Source of the DNA: Occallatibacter savannae
GTDB lineage: Bacteria > Acidobacteriota > Terriglobia > Terriglobales > Acidobacteriaceae
Reading direction: 5' to 3'
Length of the DNA stretch: 64,000 nt
Assembly: GCF_003131205.1 (NCBI RefSeq)
Contig: NZ_QFFY01000004.1
Span: forward strand, 310,001 to 374,000
Below are positions 7,731 to 16,470 of this stretch, in pieces. The notes under the pieces are model-generated. The model saw only the letters and a list, made by a program, of their open reading frames with translations. It did no database searches and had not been told where the DNA came from. Position 1 is the stretch's first letter; every line of letters starts with the position of its first letter. Position numbers and translations under genes: made by a program.

Positions 7731-8852
7731 ATGAGTGAGAAGCGCACAATTGCGGTGGCAATGTCGGGAGGGGTGGATTCCTCTACGGTGGCGGCGATGC
7801 TTGCGCGATTGGGCGATGGGAATCGGGTTGTGGGGTTGACGCTGCAGTTGTGGGATCAGACGCGGCTGGCGGGGAAGCATGGGATTCCGGAGGCTCCGAA
7901 GGCGGGGCGATGCTGCTCGCTGGACGATGTGTATGACGCGCGGAGGGTGGCGGAGCACCTGGGTATTCCTTACTACGTGGTGAACCAGGAGGAGCGGTTC
8001 GAGAAGGATGTGGTGCGTCCGTTTGTGAGCGAGTACCTGGCGGGGCGGACGCCGATTCCTTGTTCGCTTTGCAACAACCATCTGAAGTTCGATCAGCTGC
8101 TGAAGACGGCGCGGTCGATCGGGGCGGATGCGATTGCGACGGGGCACTACGCGGTGAACGAGTTCGATGAGAAGCGCGGGCGCTGGATTTTGAAGCGGCC
8201 GGCGGATCTGGCGAAGGACCAGACGTACTTTCTGTTCGGGCTGACGCAGGAGCAGCTGGCGCATACGTTGTTTCCGCTGGGGAGTTTGACGAAGCCTGAG
8301 GTGCGCGAGGTGGCGCGGCAGAAGGGGCTGGCGCTGGCAGAGAAGCCGGATTCGCAGGAGATCTGTTTTATTCCGGGCGGAGACTACAAGCAGTTTCTGA
8401 CGGCGTATCTGGAGGAGCAGGGCGAGGAGATTCCGGATACGGCCGGCGAGCTGGTGGCCTCGAACGGCGAGGTGATTGGAAAGCACGCGGGGATTTCGAA
8501 CTTCACGGTTGGGCAGCGGAAGGGACTGAATGTGGGATCGCCTTCGCCTTTGTATGTGTTGAATATTGATCCAGCGAGCCATCGGGTGACGGTGGGAGCG
8601 GACGCGGAGCTGGCGACACAGACGTTGAGGGCGAACCGGCTGAATTGGATCAGCATTCCGGAGCTGACGGAGCCGATGCGGGTGAAGGCGAAGATCCGGC
8701 ACAGGCACGAGCCGGCGTGGGCGACGCTGGAGCCTGCGGGAGCGGATGAGGTGATGGCGCGGTTTGATGAACCGCAGCGGGCAGTGACGCCGGGACAGTC
8801 TGCGGTTTTCTACGACGGCGATGAGGTCGTGGGCGGCGGGTGGATTGTTTGA
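7731..8852 (+). CDS. mnmA: tRNA-specific 2-thiouridylase
   Basis: The 373-residue enzyme adenylates U34 of tRNAs for Lys, Glu and Gln and replaces oxygen with sulfur. It has the PP-loop ATP motif SGGVDSS at 11-17, the cysteine-containing segment TPIPCSLCNNHLKF (first catalytic Cys region), ATGHYA, KDQTYFLFGL, and the second catalytic cysteine in SQEICFIPGGDYKQF. The C-terminal beta-barrel continues to the end at normal family length. The ATG at 7731 follows a 181-bp gap after the cysteine desulfurase that contains a dispersed repeat. The pairing of the two genes fits a sulfur relay. Confidence 0.96.
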   Translation: MSEKRTIAVAMSGGVDSSTVAAMLARLGDGNRVVGLTLQLWDQTRLAGKHGIPEAPKAGRCCSLDDVYDARRVAEHLGIPYYVVNQEERFEKDVVRPFVSEYLAGRTPIPCSLCNNHLKFDQLLKTARSIGADAIATGHYAVNEFDEKRGRWILKRPADLAKDQTYFLFGLTQEQLAHTLFPLGSLTKPEVREVARQKGLALAEKPDSQEICFIPGGDYKQFLTAYLEEQGEEIPDTAGELVASNGEVIGKHAGISNFTVGQRKGLNVGSPSPLYVLNIDPASHRVTVGADAELATQTLRANRLNWISIPELTEPMRVKAKIRHRHEPAWATLEPAGADEVMARFDEPQRAVTPGQSAVFYDGDEVVGGGWIV

Positions 8853-9229
8853 CTATTTCCGCGAAAAAGTCAGGTTCGAGTTGTGCTGCTCGCTCTTTCC
8901 GGTGACCGGAATCGTGAAAGTGCCGGGTGGCAACATCGATGGCGCTGCTGCGGCGACATTTTGCGACAATCGAGAGGGTTTGAGCGTCAGCTAAATAGCG
9001 CCAGAACTCCGTTCATACCTGCCGGTTATGTTGTTTTCGATCACAGAGTTTCAGGCGGGCGGGTTGTTAACATGAGTGCTGCATTGTTCTATGGATTTCG
9101 GGCAGTCCGGGAGTGACTGCGTTCGGGTGCGGCGCGCGGGCTGACCGTTTGCAACGAGAATCAACTTCAGCCAGAGACACCTAAGGGATTGCGATAACGG
9201 CGGGGAACGCCGGTAAGGGGTTCGAAATT
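8853..9229. other. Intergenic region of 377 bp, nothing recognised
   Basis: No coding sequence, RNA gene or member of the hairpin family was recognised between mnmA and the efflux adaptor gene. It should contain the promoter of the efflux operon. A possible ribosome binding site AAGGGG lies at about 9212-9217, before the TTG start at 9230. Confidence 0.5.
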
Positions 9230-10339
9230 TTGAAACGCGTTTATTTTGTTTTTGCATTTGTACTTTTCCTGGCGGTTGCGGGATGCCAGAAGGATCAGCC
9301 GAAGGCTCCGGCGGGTGCAGGGGCGGGGATGCAGGCGATGCCGGTGAAGACGGTCGCCGTGTCGCTGCAGCCAGTGGCGCAGAGCAGCGAATATATGGCC
9401 ACGGTGAAGTCGCGGCGGTCGGCAACGATACTGCCGCAGGTGGCGGGGATGCTGACTTCGATTCGGGTGCACAGCGGCGAGCATGTGAAGGCGGGTCAGG
9501 TGATGATGACGATCGATCCGCGACAGCAGCAGGCGACGGTGGCATCGCAGGCGGCGACCGAGCAGCAGAAGAAGGCTGCGTACGACTTCGACAATGTGCA
9601 GCTGGAGCGGCAGAAGAAACTGTTTGCGGCCGGGGTGACGAGCAAGGAAGCTCTGGACCAGGCGCAGCAGGCCTACGACAATGCGAAGGCCGATTACGAG
9701 GCATCGCGCGGCACGCGGGATATGCAGGAACAACTGCTTGGGTATTACACGATCAAGGCGCCGTTCGACGGAGTGGTGGGCGACATTCCAGTTCACGTGG
9801 GTGATTATGTTGCGCCGACGATGGGCGCGAATTCGACGGGGCTGACGACGGTGGATCAGGGCGGGGATCTCGAGGCGTACATCTACATTCCGACGGAGCG
9901 GGCCGGGGAGGTTCACCAGGGACTGGCCGTGGAGCTGTACGACACGGCGGGCAAGCTGCTGGAGAAGTCGAAGATTGATTTCGTGTCGCCGCAGGTGGAT
10001 CCGAGTCTGCAGGGGATTCTGGCGAAGGCGCCGGTTCACCGGACGGCGGAGATGACGCGCAATGCGCAGCTGATCAAGGCAAAGGTTATCTGGAGCACGA
10101 AGCCGATGCCGGTGATTCCCGTGCTGGCGGTGACGCGGCGTGGAGTGCAGAGTTTCGTGTACGTGGCGAAGGCGGCGGGGAACGGGAAGTTTGTGGCGGA
10201 TCAGTTGCCGGTGACGCTGGGCGACAGCATCGAGAATTCCTATTCCATCACGTCGGGGCTGAAGCCCGGGGACCAGGTGATTGTGTCGAGCACGCAGTTC
10301 CTGGTGAACGGGATGCCGGTGATGCCGATACCGGGATGA
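9230..10339 (+). CDS. RND efflux periplasmic adaptor (membrane fusion protein), lipoprotein
   Basis: The 369-residue product is the periplasmic adaptor of a tripartite RND pump. The N-terminus is a lipoprotein signal with lipobox LAVAGC and Cys19 as the lipidation site. The family order is visible: a first beta-barrel/lipoyl half (IRVHSGEHVKAGQVMMTIDP), a coiled-coil hairpin rich in Gln and Ala (about residues 95-160), the second lipoyl half (YYTIKAPFDGVVGDIPV), and the C-terminal membrane-proximal part ending near LKPGDQVIVSSTQFLV. The TTG start gives the best signal peptide. The RND pump gene follows after 67 bp. No outer-membrane factor gene is adjacent, so a TolC-type channel must come from elsewhere. 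Confidence 0.92.
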   Translation: MKRVYFVFAFVLFLAVAGCQKDQPKAPAGAGAGMQAMPVKTVAVSLQPVAQSSEYMATVKSRRSATILPQVAGMLTSIRVHSGEHVKAGQVMMTIDPRQQQATVASQAATEQQKKAAYDFDNVQLERQKKLFAAGVTSKEALDQAQQAYDNAKADYEASRGTRDMQEQLLGYYTIKAPFDGVVGDIPVHVGDYVAPTMGANSTGLTTVDQGGDLEAYIYIPTERAGEVHQGLAVELYDTAGKLLEKSKIDFVSPQVDPSLQGILAKAPVHRTAEMTRNAQLIKAKVIWSTKPMPVIPVLAVTRRGVQSFVYVAKAAGNGKFVADQLPVTLGDSIENSYSITSGLKPGDQVIVSSTQFLVNGMPVMPIPG

Positions 10340-10406
10340 GTCCGGCGTGACGGTCTGCCGATGAGACGGAACTTGAGCAAGCAGAAGAGCTGAAAGCAGG
10401 ATCATT

Positions 10407-13400
10407 GTGTTTGTAGATTTCTTTATTCGCAGGCCGGTGTTTGCGACGGTTTGCGCGCTGATGATTATTCTGGCGGGCGCGATCTGTATTCCGACGCTGC
10501 CGGTATCGCTGTATCCGAAGCTGACGCCGCCGCAGGTGTCGGTGACGACGAACTACATTGGTGCGAATGCCGGGACCGTGGAGAAGGCGGTGACGATCCC
10601 GCTGGAAGAATCGATCAACGGCGTGGAGGGCATGCGGTACATCACGTCGTCGAGCACGAACAGCGGGATCAGCAGTATTACGACGACATTTCAGACGGGC
10701 TACGATCTGGATCTTGCGGCGGTGGACGTGCAGAACCGCGTCGCCAGCGTGCAGGGACGGTTGCCGGCGGCTGTGAACCAGACCGGCATTTCGATCACGA
10801 AGGTCAGCAATAACTTCGTGCTGGCAGCGGGATTCTTTTCGCGGGACGGGCGCTACTCGAACGAGTTTGTGTCGAATTATCTGGACGTCTATGTGAAGGA
10901 CGCGATCAAGCGCGTGCCGGGCGTAGGCGATGTGATGATTTTCGGCGAGCGCAAGTACGCGATGCGTATCTGGCTCGACCCGATCCGGATGGCGGCGCGC
11001 GATTTGACGGCGCTGGACGTGGTGAGCGCGCTCCAGGAGCAGAACGTTGAGATTCCGGCCGGCCAGCTGGGGCAGCCTCCGGCGAACAAGCAGCAGGCTT
11101 ATCAGATTCCGGTGCGCGTGGTGGGAAGGCTGAGCGATCCGGCGCAGTTCGACAAGATCATTTTGAAAAACAGCGCGAACGGCCTGGTGCTGCTGAAGGA
11201 CGTGGGACACGCGGAGATTGGAGCGGAAGACTATAGCTCGACGTTGAAGTACAACGGACAGACGGCGATGGGCGTGGGCGTGCAGCAGCTCTCGACGGCG
11301 AATTCGCTGGATGTGGATCGGCAGGTCAAGGCGGTTCTTGAGCAGTTGAAGACGAGCTTCCCGCCGGGGCTGGAGTACGTGATTGCATTCGACACAACGA
11401 CGGTGGTGGGCGATTCGATCCGCGAGGTGCTTTGGACGCTGGGCGAAGCGATCTTGATCGTCATCGTGGTGATCTTCCTTTTCCTGCTAGACTGGCGCGC
11501 GACGATTATTCCGGCGGTGACGATACCGGTTTCGCTGATCGGCACGTTTGCGTTTACGAAGGTGTTCGGGTTCTCGATTAACTCGTTGACGCTATTTGGA
11601 ATCACGCTGGCGACCGGGTTGGTGGTGGACGATGCCATCGTGGTGATCGAGAACGTGCAGCGGCACATTGCCATGGAGCACTCGGACCCGCACGAGGCGA
11701 CTTCGAACGCCATGGGCGAGGTGACGAGCGCGGTGATCGCGACGTCGCTGGTGCTCATTGCGGTGTTTGTGCCGGTGTCGTTCTTCCCAGGCACGACGGG
11801 CATACTGTACCGGCAGTTCTCGCTGACGATTGCGTTCTCGATTGCGATTTCGGCGTTCAACGCGCTGACGCTTTCTCCGGCGCTGTCGGCGCTGTTTCTG
11901 CGCGGCGAAGAAGAGAGACCGCATCAGCTGGACTTTCTGCACGTCCGGCCGTTGTCGCGGGCGTTCTCGGCGTTCATTCACGGCGCAGATAATTTTGTGA
12001 GCTGGCTGGGCAGAACGTACGGCCGCGTGATCCATGTCGCGCTGCGAGCCCGCTGGGTGTTGCTGCTGCTGTTCTTTGTGGGTCTATGGGCTACGTACGA
12101 AATTTATAAGACTGTGCCGACGGGGTTTATTCCGCAAGAGGATCAGGGCAATCTCTACGTGATTGTGCAGGCGCCTCCGGGATCGTCTCTGGAGTACACG
12201 ACGAACCTGGCAGATCGCGCGACTGCGATCATCGGGCAGGATCCGGATATTGAAGGCGCATTTTCGGTGATGGGCTTCAGCTTCAGCGGCGGCGCGTCAA
12301 ATGCCGGGTTGATGTTTGTGCACACCAAGGACATCAAACAGCGGCAGAGCAAGAATGACACTCCGGGAGTGATCGTCGAGCGGCTGAACAAGAAGCTCGG
12401 AATGCTGATCATGGATAAGAATGGCGGGCTTGTGCGCGCCATCGAGCCGCCCGCGGTGCAGGGTGTGGGTACGGCAGGCGGTTTCCAGTTTGAGCTGCAG
12501 GACACGGGCGTGAATACGCTGAGCGATCTGGATCGAGTGGCGCACCAGATCATGGGCGCCGGCGCGGCGCGCAAGGATCTGACGAACATTTACACGACCT
12601 TCTCGGCGAACGATCCGCAGGTGCTGGTAACGATCGATCGCGAGAAGGCGAAGGCGATGAACATTCCGCTGGCGCAGATCACGACGACGCTGGGCGTCTT
12701 TATGGGCTCGCAGTACGTGAATGATTTCGATTTCAACAATCGTACCTATCGTGTGTTCGTGCAGGCCGATCAGCCGTTCCGCATGACAGGCGGCGATCTG
12801 CACAGCTACTACGTGCGTTCGAATACCGGCGAGATGGTGCCGCTGGATAACCTGGTGACGATTGCGCAGAGCTCAGGGCCGCCGGTAATCAGCCACTACA
12901 ATCTGTTCCGGTCGGTGGAGATTGATGGATCGCCGGCGCCGGGCTACAGTTCGGGGCAGGGCATCGCGGGCATGGAAGACCTGGCAAAGCAAAACATGCT
13001 GCCGGGCATGACGTACCAGTGGACGGGCTTGACGCTGGACGAGATTGAGTCGAGCGGCAAGGCGATCATCATCTTCGGACTCGGACTGCTGGTTGTGTAT
13101 CTGACGCTGTCGGCGCAGTACGAGAGCTTCGCGCTGCCGTTCATTATTCTGCTCGCGGTTCCGATGGCGGTGCTGGGCGCACTGGGACTCGTGGCGCTGC
13201 GCGGAATGTCGAACGACGTGTATTGCCAGATCGGACTGGTGATGCTGATCGGACTGGCGGCGAAGAACTCGATTCTGATCGTCGAGTTTGCCGAGCAATT
13301 GCGCGCACAGGGACGGACGATTGCGGAGGCGGCTATTGAGGCGGCTGAGCTACGTCTGCGGCCGATCCTGATGACGTCGTTCGCATTCATTCTCGGTGTA

Positions 13401-13622
13401 TTGCCGCTGGTCTTCGCGACGGGAGCGGGAGCGCTGGGACGGCGGTCAGTGGGAACGACCATCGTGGGCGGAATGCTGCTGTCGACGCTGCTGAACCTGG
13501 TGTTTATCCCTGTCCTCTACGTGATGTTGAGCCGGCTACTGCGGCGCGGAGACAAGCCGCGGCATCATGGCGAGGTGGAGGAAGAGGCGCACGTGCTTAC
13601 CGGGCCTGCCGGTGTGCGATGA
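10407..13622 (+). CDS. RND multidrug efflux pump, HAE1/AcrB type
   Basis: The 1071-residue protein is the inner-membrane pump of the tripartite system, moving hydrophobic or amphiphilic compounds outward with proton influx. Length and layout match AcrB: FVDFFIRRPVFATV at the N-terminus, a large periplasmic part, the transmembrane proton-relay acids in GLVVDDAIVVIENVQ, a second repeat half starting near residue 545 (RWVLLLLFFVGLW), and the relay lysine in GLAAKNSILIVEF. The GTG at 10407 puts the family sequence at residue 1. It shares an operon with the upstream adaptor. Its last 26 bp overlap the 3' end of a convergent small gene. The substrate is not predictable. Confidence 0.95.
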   Translation: MFVDFFIRRPVFATVCALMIILAGAICIPTLPVSLYPKLTPPQVSVTTNYIGANAGTVEKAVTIPLEESINGVEGMRYITSSSTNSGISSITTTFQTGYDLDLAAVDVQNRVASVQGRLPAAVNQTGISITKVSNNFVLAAGFFSRDGRYSNEFVSNYLDVYVKDAIKRVPGVGDVMIFGERKYAMRIWLDPIRMAARDLTALDVVSALQEQNVEIPAGQLGQPPANKQQAYQIPVRVVGRLSDPAQFDKIILKNSANGLVLLKDVGHAEIGAEDYSSTLKYNGQTAMGVGVQQLSTANSLDVDRQVKAVLEQLKTSFPPGLEYVIAFDTTTVVGDSIREVLWTLGEAILIVIVVIFLFLLDWRATIIPAVTIPVSLIGTFAFTKVFGFSINSLTLFGITLATGLVVDDAIVVIENVQRHIAMEHSDPHEATSNAMGEVTSAVIATSLVLIAVFVPVSFFPGTTGILYRQFSLTIAFSIAISAFNALTLSPALSALFLRGEEERPHQLDFLHVRPLSRAFSAFIHGADNFVSWLGRTYGRVIHVALRARWVLLLLFFVGLWATYEIYKTVPTGFIPQEDQGNLYVIVQAPPGSSLEYTTNLADRATAIIGQDPDIEGAFSVMGFSFSGGASNAGLMFVHTKDIKQRQSKNDTPGVIVERLNKKLGMLIMDKNGGLVRAIEPPAVQGVGTAGGFQFELQDTGVNTLSDLDRVAHQIMGAGAARKDLTNIYTTFSANDPQVLVTIDREKAKAMNIPLAQITTTLGVFMGSQYVNDFDFNNRTYRVFVQADQPFRMTGGDLHSYYVRSNTGEMVPLDNLVTIAQSSGPPVISHYNLFRSVEIDGSPAPGYSSGQGIAGMEDLAKQNMLPGMTYQWTGLTLDEIESSGKAIIIFGLGLLVVYLTLSAQYESFALPFIILLAVPMAVLGALGLVALRGMSNDVYCQIGLVMLIGLAAKNSILIVEFAEQLRAQGRTIAEAAIEAAELRLRPILMTSFAFILGVLPLVFATGAGALGRRSVGTTIVGGMLLSTLLNLVFIPVLYVMLSRLLRRGDKPRHHGEVEEEAHVLTGPAGVR

Positions 13623-13917
13623 CGCTGTCGCGGATGCGCGCGTAGACGCCGGCTGGGATCACGCCGCGGTCGAGGAGCTCATTCTTCCCACGGTAAGGGC
13701 GATAGCGGATGATGCGCGCTGCCCAGACGCGGCCGAGGCCTGGGAGACTGGTGAGTCGATCGAGCGAAGCTGTGTTGATGTCGACCGGCTCCGAAGGAAC
13801 GGTGTCGTGTGTGGCAACCGGCTGAGAGTGGCGCGTTACGGCCGGGTGGAGAGCGGACGCAGCGGTGGTGAATGCCGCAACGGTGATGGCCGTGAGCAAG
13901 CGTGCATGAAGCGTCAC
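13597..13917 (-). CDS. Small exported helix-hairpin-helix protein (ComEA-like domain)
   Basis: The 106-residue product begins with a hydrophobic signal-like segment (LLTAITVAAFTTAASAL) and ends with a ComEA-type HhH unit (about 48-100). The motif VDINTASLDRLTSLPGLG is the typical first hairpin, and RGVIPAGVYARIRDSV forms the second. HhH domains of this type bind duplex DNA without sequence preference. In ComEA they pull DNA across the envelope, but here there is no ComEC or other uptake gene nearby, so the role is open. The start is a GTG at 13917. The 3' end overlaps the RND pump gene on the opposite strand by 26 bp. Confidence 0.75.
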   Translation of the reverse strand: MTLHARLLTAITVAAFTTAASALHPAVTRHSQPVATHDTVPSEPVDINTASLDRLTSLPGLGRVWAARIIRYRPYRGKNELLDRGVIPAGVYARIRDSVIAHRQAR

Positions 13918-14016
13918 AAACCTATTTTGAATTGAGCCGTGCTCGCGGGTAAGTGGTCCTCGTCACGCGAGCAGATTGTTCTGGAGAGAGGCGGTCATCT
14001 CCTGCAACAATGAGGC

Positions 14017-15885
14017 ATGGCAATCCCCCAAATTGCTTCCTCTGCAGGACAGAAGCTGCGCGCGAGGGTATTCGGCAGCACGCGGCTGACGATTCTATTG
14101 ACGCTGATCGTGATTTTTGGCGCATGCCTGGTCTTCACATGGGAGACGGGCGACGTAATGAGCAATCTCTCGTTCCTGAATCCAAGGAACAATCCCAACC
14201 GTACGAGTGGGACAAAGAAGGCGATTGTCGACACGAAGCCGTGGCAGACAGCGCAGGCGCTTGCCGCCCTGGCATACACCGCGGAGGAGAAGGAGTATGC
14301 GCAGGAGGCGGAAAGGCTGGCAGACCACGAGGTTGACCAGGCATTTGCCTCCGCCCTGCGCCAGGCCACTTTGGATGCGCAGCATTTGACGTTGAGCGGA
14401 GACGCTCTGGCGATGTCGAAGAAGGTAGCGCAACTGGAGCAGCTGATCGCGCAGGACAAAGAAGAGATCCAGACGATCACCGAAGCCTTAAAGGCGCCGC
14501 TGCCCAAGAACGGCAAACCTGCGGAATACGACGAGGGGGATCTCGAGGTAGCGAAGGCCCAACTGGGGCTGGATACGGACGAGCTTGCCGACGTGCAGCA
14601 CGATTTCACGCAGGCATCGGGCGACCAGACGTCGCAGATACAGGCGGAACTGGCGACGCACGAGGCTGCGATGCGCGGGTACGACAAGCAGGTGCGCGAG
14701 GGAGGCCAGATTGCGACGGTATCGGCGCGGCGGTTCGGGACCCTGGCGGGGAGAGTGGGAGCGTGGCAGCGGCTGAGGACCCGGACGACCTTGCTGCAGG
14801 AAGCCGTGGATCAGACGCGCAGGGACATCGGGATTTTGAGCGCTCAGCAAAGATCGATTGAAAGCAAGATCAGCGCCATGGGCGCGGTGCAAACGAACGA
14901 TCTGGATGAGAAGTTGCAGGGGCTGAGAGACCGGACCGCGCTTCGTCAGATTCTGAGCATCACGGATGATCGCATCCAGACCGAGCAGCAGCTTGTGAAC
15001 GTGTACAGCAAATGGGTTGCGCAGGTGCTGCTGCAGCGGCGGATCATTGTGCACCTGCTGGTGCAGTCGCTGGCACTGATTGCGTTTATCGGGATCTGCA
15101 TGGTGGTGGCCGATGGGCTGGTGCGGCGTGTGATGGCAAAGCCGGGGCTGGACAACAGGCGCTCTGACACACTGCGAAGCATCCTGGAACTTTCGATTCA
15201 GGCGCTGGGCGTGGTGCTGATTCTGATTGTGATCTTCGGACCGCCCAAGGAGACGCCGACGATTCTGGGGCTCACGACGGCGGCGCTGACGATTGCGTTG
15301 CAGGATTTCATTATCGCGTTTCTCGGATGGTTCGTGCTGATTGGGCGCAATGGGATTCATGTGGGCGACTGGGTGGAGATTAACGGCGTGGGCGGCGAAG
15401 TGACGGATGTGCGTCTATTTTCGACGACGCTGTTGGAGACAGGAACGCTTGCGGATCGCGGGCTGCCGACGGGGCGGCGGATTACGTTCATGAATGGATT
15501 TGCGATTCGCGGAACGTACTTCAATTTCTCGACGAGCGGGCAGTGGATGTGGGATGAGATCAAGATCAGCCTGCCACCGAGCGACAACGTGCAGCAGGTG
15601 CTTGCGGAGATCCAGAAGGCAGTGGATGCGGAGACGCAGAAGAATGCGAGCCAGGCGGAGGCGGAGTGGAAGCGTGGAGCGCGCGGCAGCAGCCTGAGCC
15701 GGTTTACGGCGACATCCGTGGAGAGCCTGAGGCCCTCGGGAAGCGGCATTGATGTGCTGGTGCGGTACGTGACCCGAGCTTCGGAGAGGTTCGATCTGCG
15801 GAACAGGCTGTACCAGAGGCTGATCGAGGTGCTGCGGGAGCCGGGGGCGGGGTCGGGCGCGGCGGTGGTTACGACGAAGAGTTGA
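14017..15885 (+). CDS. Mechanosensitive ion channel (MscS family) with long coiled-coil N-terminal domain
   Basis: The 622-residue membrane protein has one hydrophobic segment near residues 24-45, then a long Ala/Glu/Gln-rich region predicted to be coiled coil (about 85-330). Several membrane helices follow, then the MscS pore and beta domain (about 415-500), seen in LTTAALTIALQDFIIAFLG and NGIHVGDWVEINGVGGEVTD. It should open on membrane tension and release solutes during osmotic downshock. The extended extracytoplasmic part resembles MscK/MscM-like large channels more than minimal MscS. The ATG at 14017 is preceded by TGAGG. The gene stands alone, ending 45 bp before the his leader. Confidence 0.88.
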   Translation: MAIPQIASSAGQKLRARVFGSTRLTILLTLIVIFGACLVFTWETGDVMSNLSFLNPRNNPNRTSGTKKAIVDTKPWQTAQALAALAYTAEEKEYAQEAERLADHEVDQAFASALRQATLDAQHLTLSGDALAMSKKVAQLEQLIAQDKEEIQTITEALKAPLPKNGKPAEYDEGDLEVAKAQLGLDTDELADVQHDFTQASGDQTSQIQAELATHEAAMRGYDKQVREGGQIATVSARRFGTLAGRVGAWQRLRTRTTLLQEAVDQTRRDIGILSAQQRSIESKISAMGAVQTNDLDEKLQGLRDRTALRQILSITDDRIQTEQQLVNVYSKWVAQVLLQRRIIVHLLVQSLALIAFIGICMVVADGLVRRVMAKPGLDNRRSDTLRSILELSIQALGVVLILIVIFGPPKETPTILGLTTAALTIALQDFIIAFLGWFVLIGRNGIHVGDWVEINGVGGEVTDVRLFSTTLLETGTLADRGLPTGRRITFMNGFAIRGTYFNFSTSGQWMWDEIKISLPPSDNVQQVLAEIQKAVDAETQKNASQAEAEWKRGARGSSLSRFTATSVESLRPSGSGIDVLVRYVTRASERFDLRNRLYQRLIEVLREPGAGSGAAVVTTKS

Positions 15886-15893
15886 GGATTCGA

Positions 15894-15922
15894 TTGACAC
15901 TCTGAGAGTGATACCGTAAGTT
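15894..15922 (+). promoter_or_regulatory. Possible his operon promoter
   Basis: TTGACA at 15894-15899 is a consensus -35. With 17-bp spacing a weak -10 (TAAGTT) falls at 15917-15922. Transcription would then start only a few bases before the leader ATG at 15931, so the leader peptide would be nearly leaderless; otherwise the true -10 differs. Confidence 0.35.
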
Positions 15923-15930
15923 GAAGAGAG

Positions 15931-16008
15931 ATGCAGATCCACCGCCATCACGGTCATCATCACCATCACGGGACCAATGTGCCGGCGGACTGCCATGGCC
16001 TGAGATAA
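15931..16008 (+). CDS. hisL: his operon leader peptide (histidine-rich, 25 residues)
   Basis: The reading frame ATG to TAA encodes 25 residues, of which residues 4-13 read HRHHGHHHHH: eight histidines in ten codons, using both CAT and CAC. A ninth His is at 22. It sits 102 bp upstream of hisI and is followed by mutually exclusive RNA pairings and an intrinsic terminator. This is the arrangement of the classical enterobacterial his attenuator: ribosomes stall on His codons when charged tRNA-His is scarce, which favours the antiterminator and lets transcription enter the operon. The peptide itself has no expected function. An AAGAGAG stretch precedes the ATG. Confidence 0.9.
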   Translation: MQIHRHHGHHHHHGTNVPADCHGLR

Positions 16009-16070
16009 AAAAGGCCAGAGAGATCGAAGATTCAGAGCCCGCCGGCGCAGACGCCGACGGGCTTTTTAGT
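15981..16070 (+). terminator. his attenuator: antiterminator segment and intrinsic terminator
   Basis: The terminator stem is GCCCGCCGGCG (16037-16047) with CGCCGACGGGC (16052-16062), one C-A mismatch, loop CAGA, and TTTTTAGTTTT after it. The 5' arm can pair instead with an earlier segment: GCCGGCGG at 15981-15988 is exactly complementary to CCGCCGGC at 16039-16046, which would destroy the terminator. A CCGCC within the His-codon region (about 15940-15945) can in turn pair with GGCGG near 15983, giving the pause/protector hairpin. Position and logic fit ribosome-controlled attenuation from the leader peptide. Confidence 0.85.
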
Positions 16071-16110
16071 TTTACGGCAGATGTGAAATCCAAAAGTTCA
16101 GGAAAGATAG

Positions 16111-16470
16111 ATGACGACGCAACCGAAGGTTGATTTCGAGAAGATGGACGGGCTGGTGGCGGGGATTGTGCAGGACGCCAGGACCGGCGAGGTGCTGATG
16201 CTGGGCTTTCTGAATCCGGAGAGCTACCAAAAAACAATTGACACGGGCTTTGTGACGTTCTGGAGCAGGACGCGGCAGAAGCTTTGGATGAAGGGGGAGA
16301 CCAGCGGGAACCGGCTGCGGGTGGTGTCGGCGGCGACGGACTGCGACAACGATGCGCTGCTGTTTCGCGTAGAGGTGGAGGGCGACGGGCTGGTGTGCCA
16401 TGAGGGCACGGTGAGCTGCTTTACGAAGCCGCTGACGTTTGCGAATGCAGTGGAGGTGAAGCGTGGGTAA
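16111..16470 (+). CDS. hisI: Phosphoribosyl-AMP cyclohydrolase
   Basis: The 119-residue enzyme opens the purine ring of phosphoribosyl-AMP, the third step of histidine synthesis. The family core is visible: [35 protein letters not shown], the metal-binding cysteine in [11 protein letters not shown], and the C-terminal HEGTVSCFT. It has only the cyclohydrolase domain; the HisE pyrophosphohydrolase domain fused in many bacteria is absent, and no hisE is found in the operon. It is the first structural gene after the attenuator, and its 3' end overlaps hisG by 8 bp. Confidence 0.95.
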   Translation: MTTQPKVDFEKMDGLVAGIVQDARTGEVLMLGFLNPESYQKTIDTGFVTFWSRTRQKLWMKGETSGNRLRVVSAATDCDNDALLFRVEVEGDGLVCHEGTVSCFTKPLTFANAVEVKRG

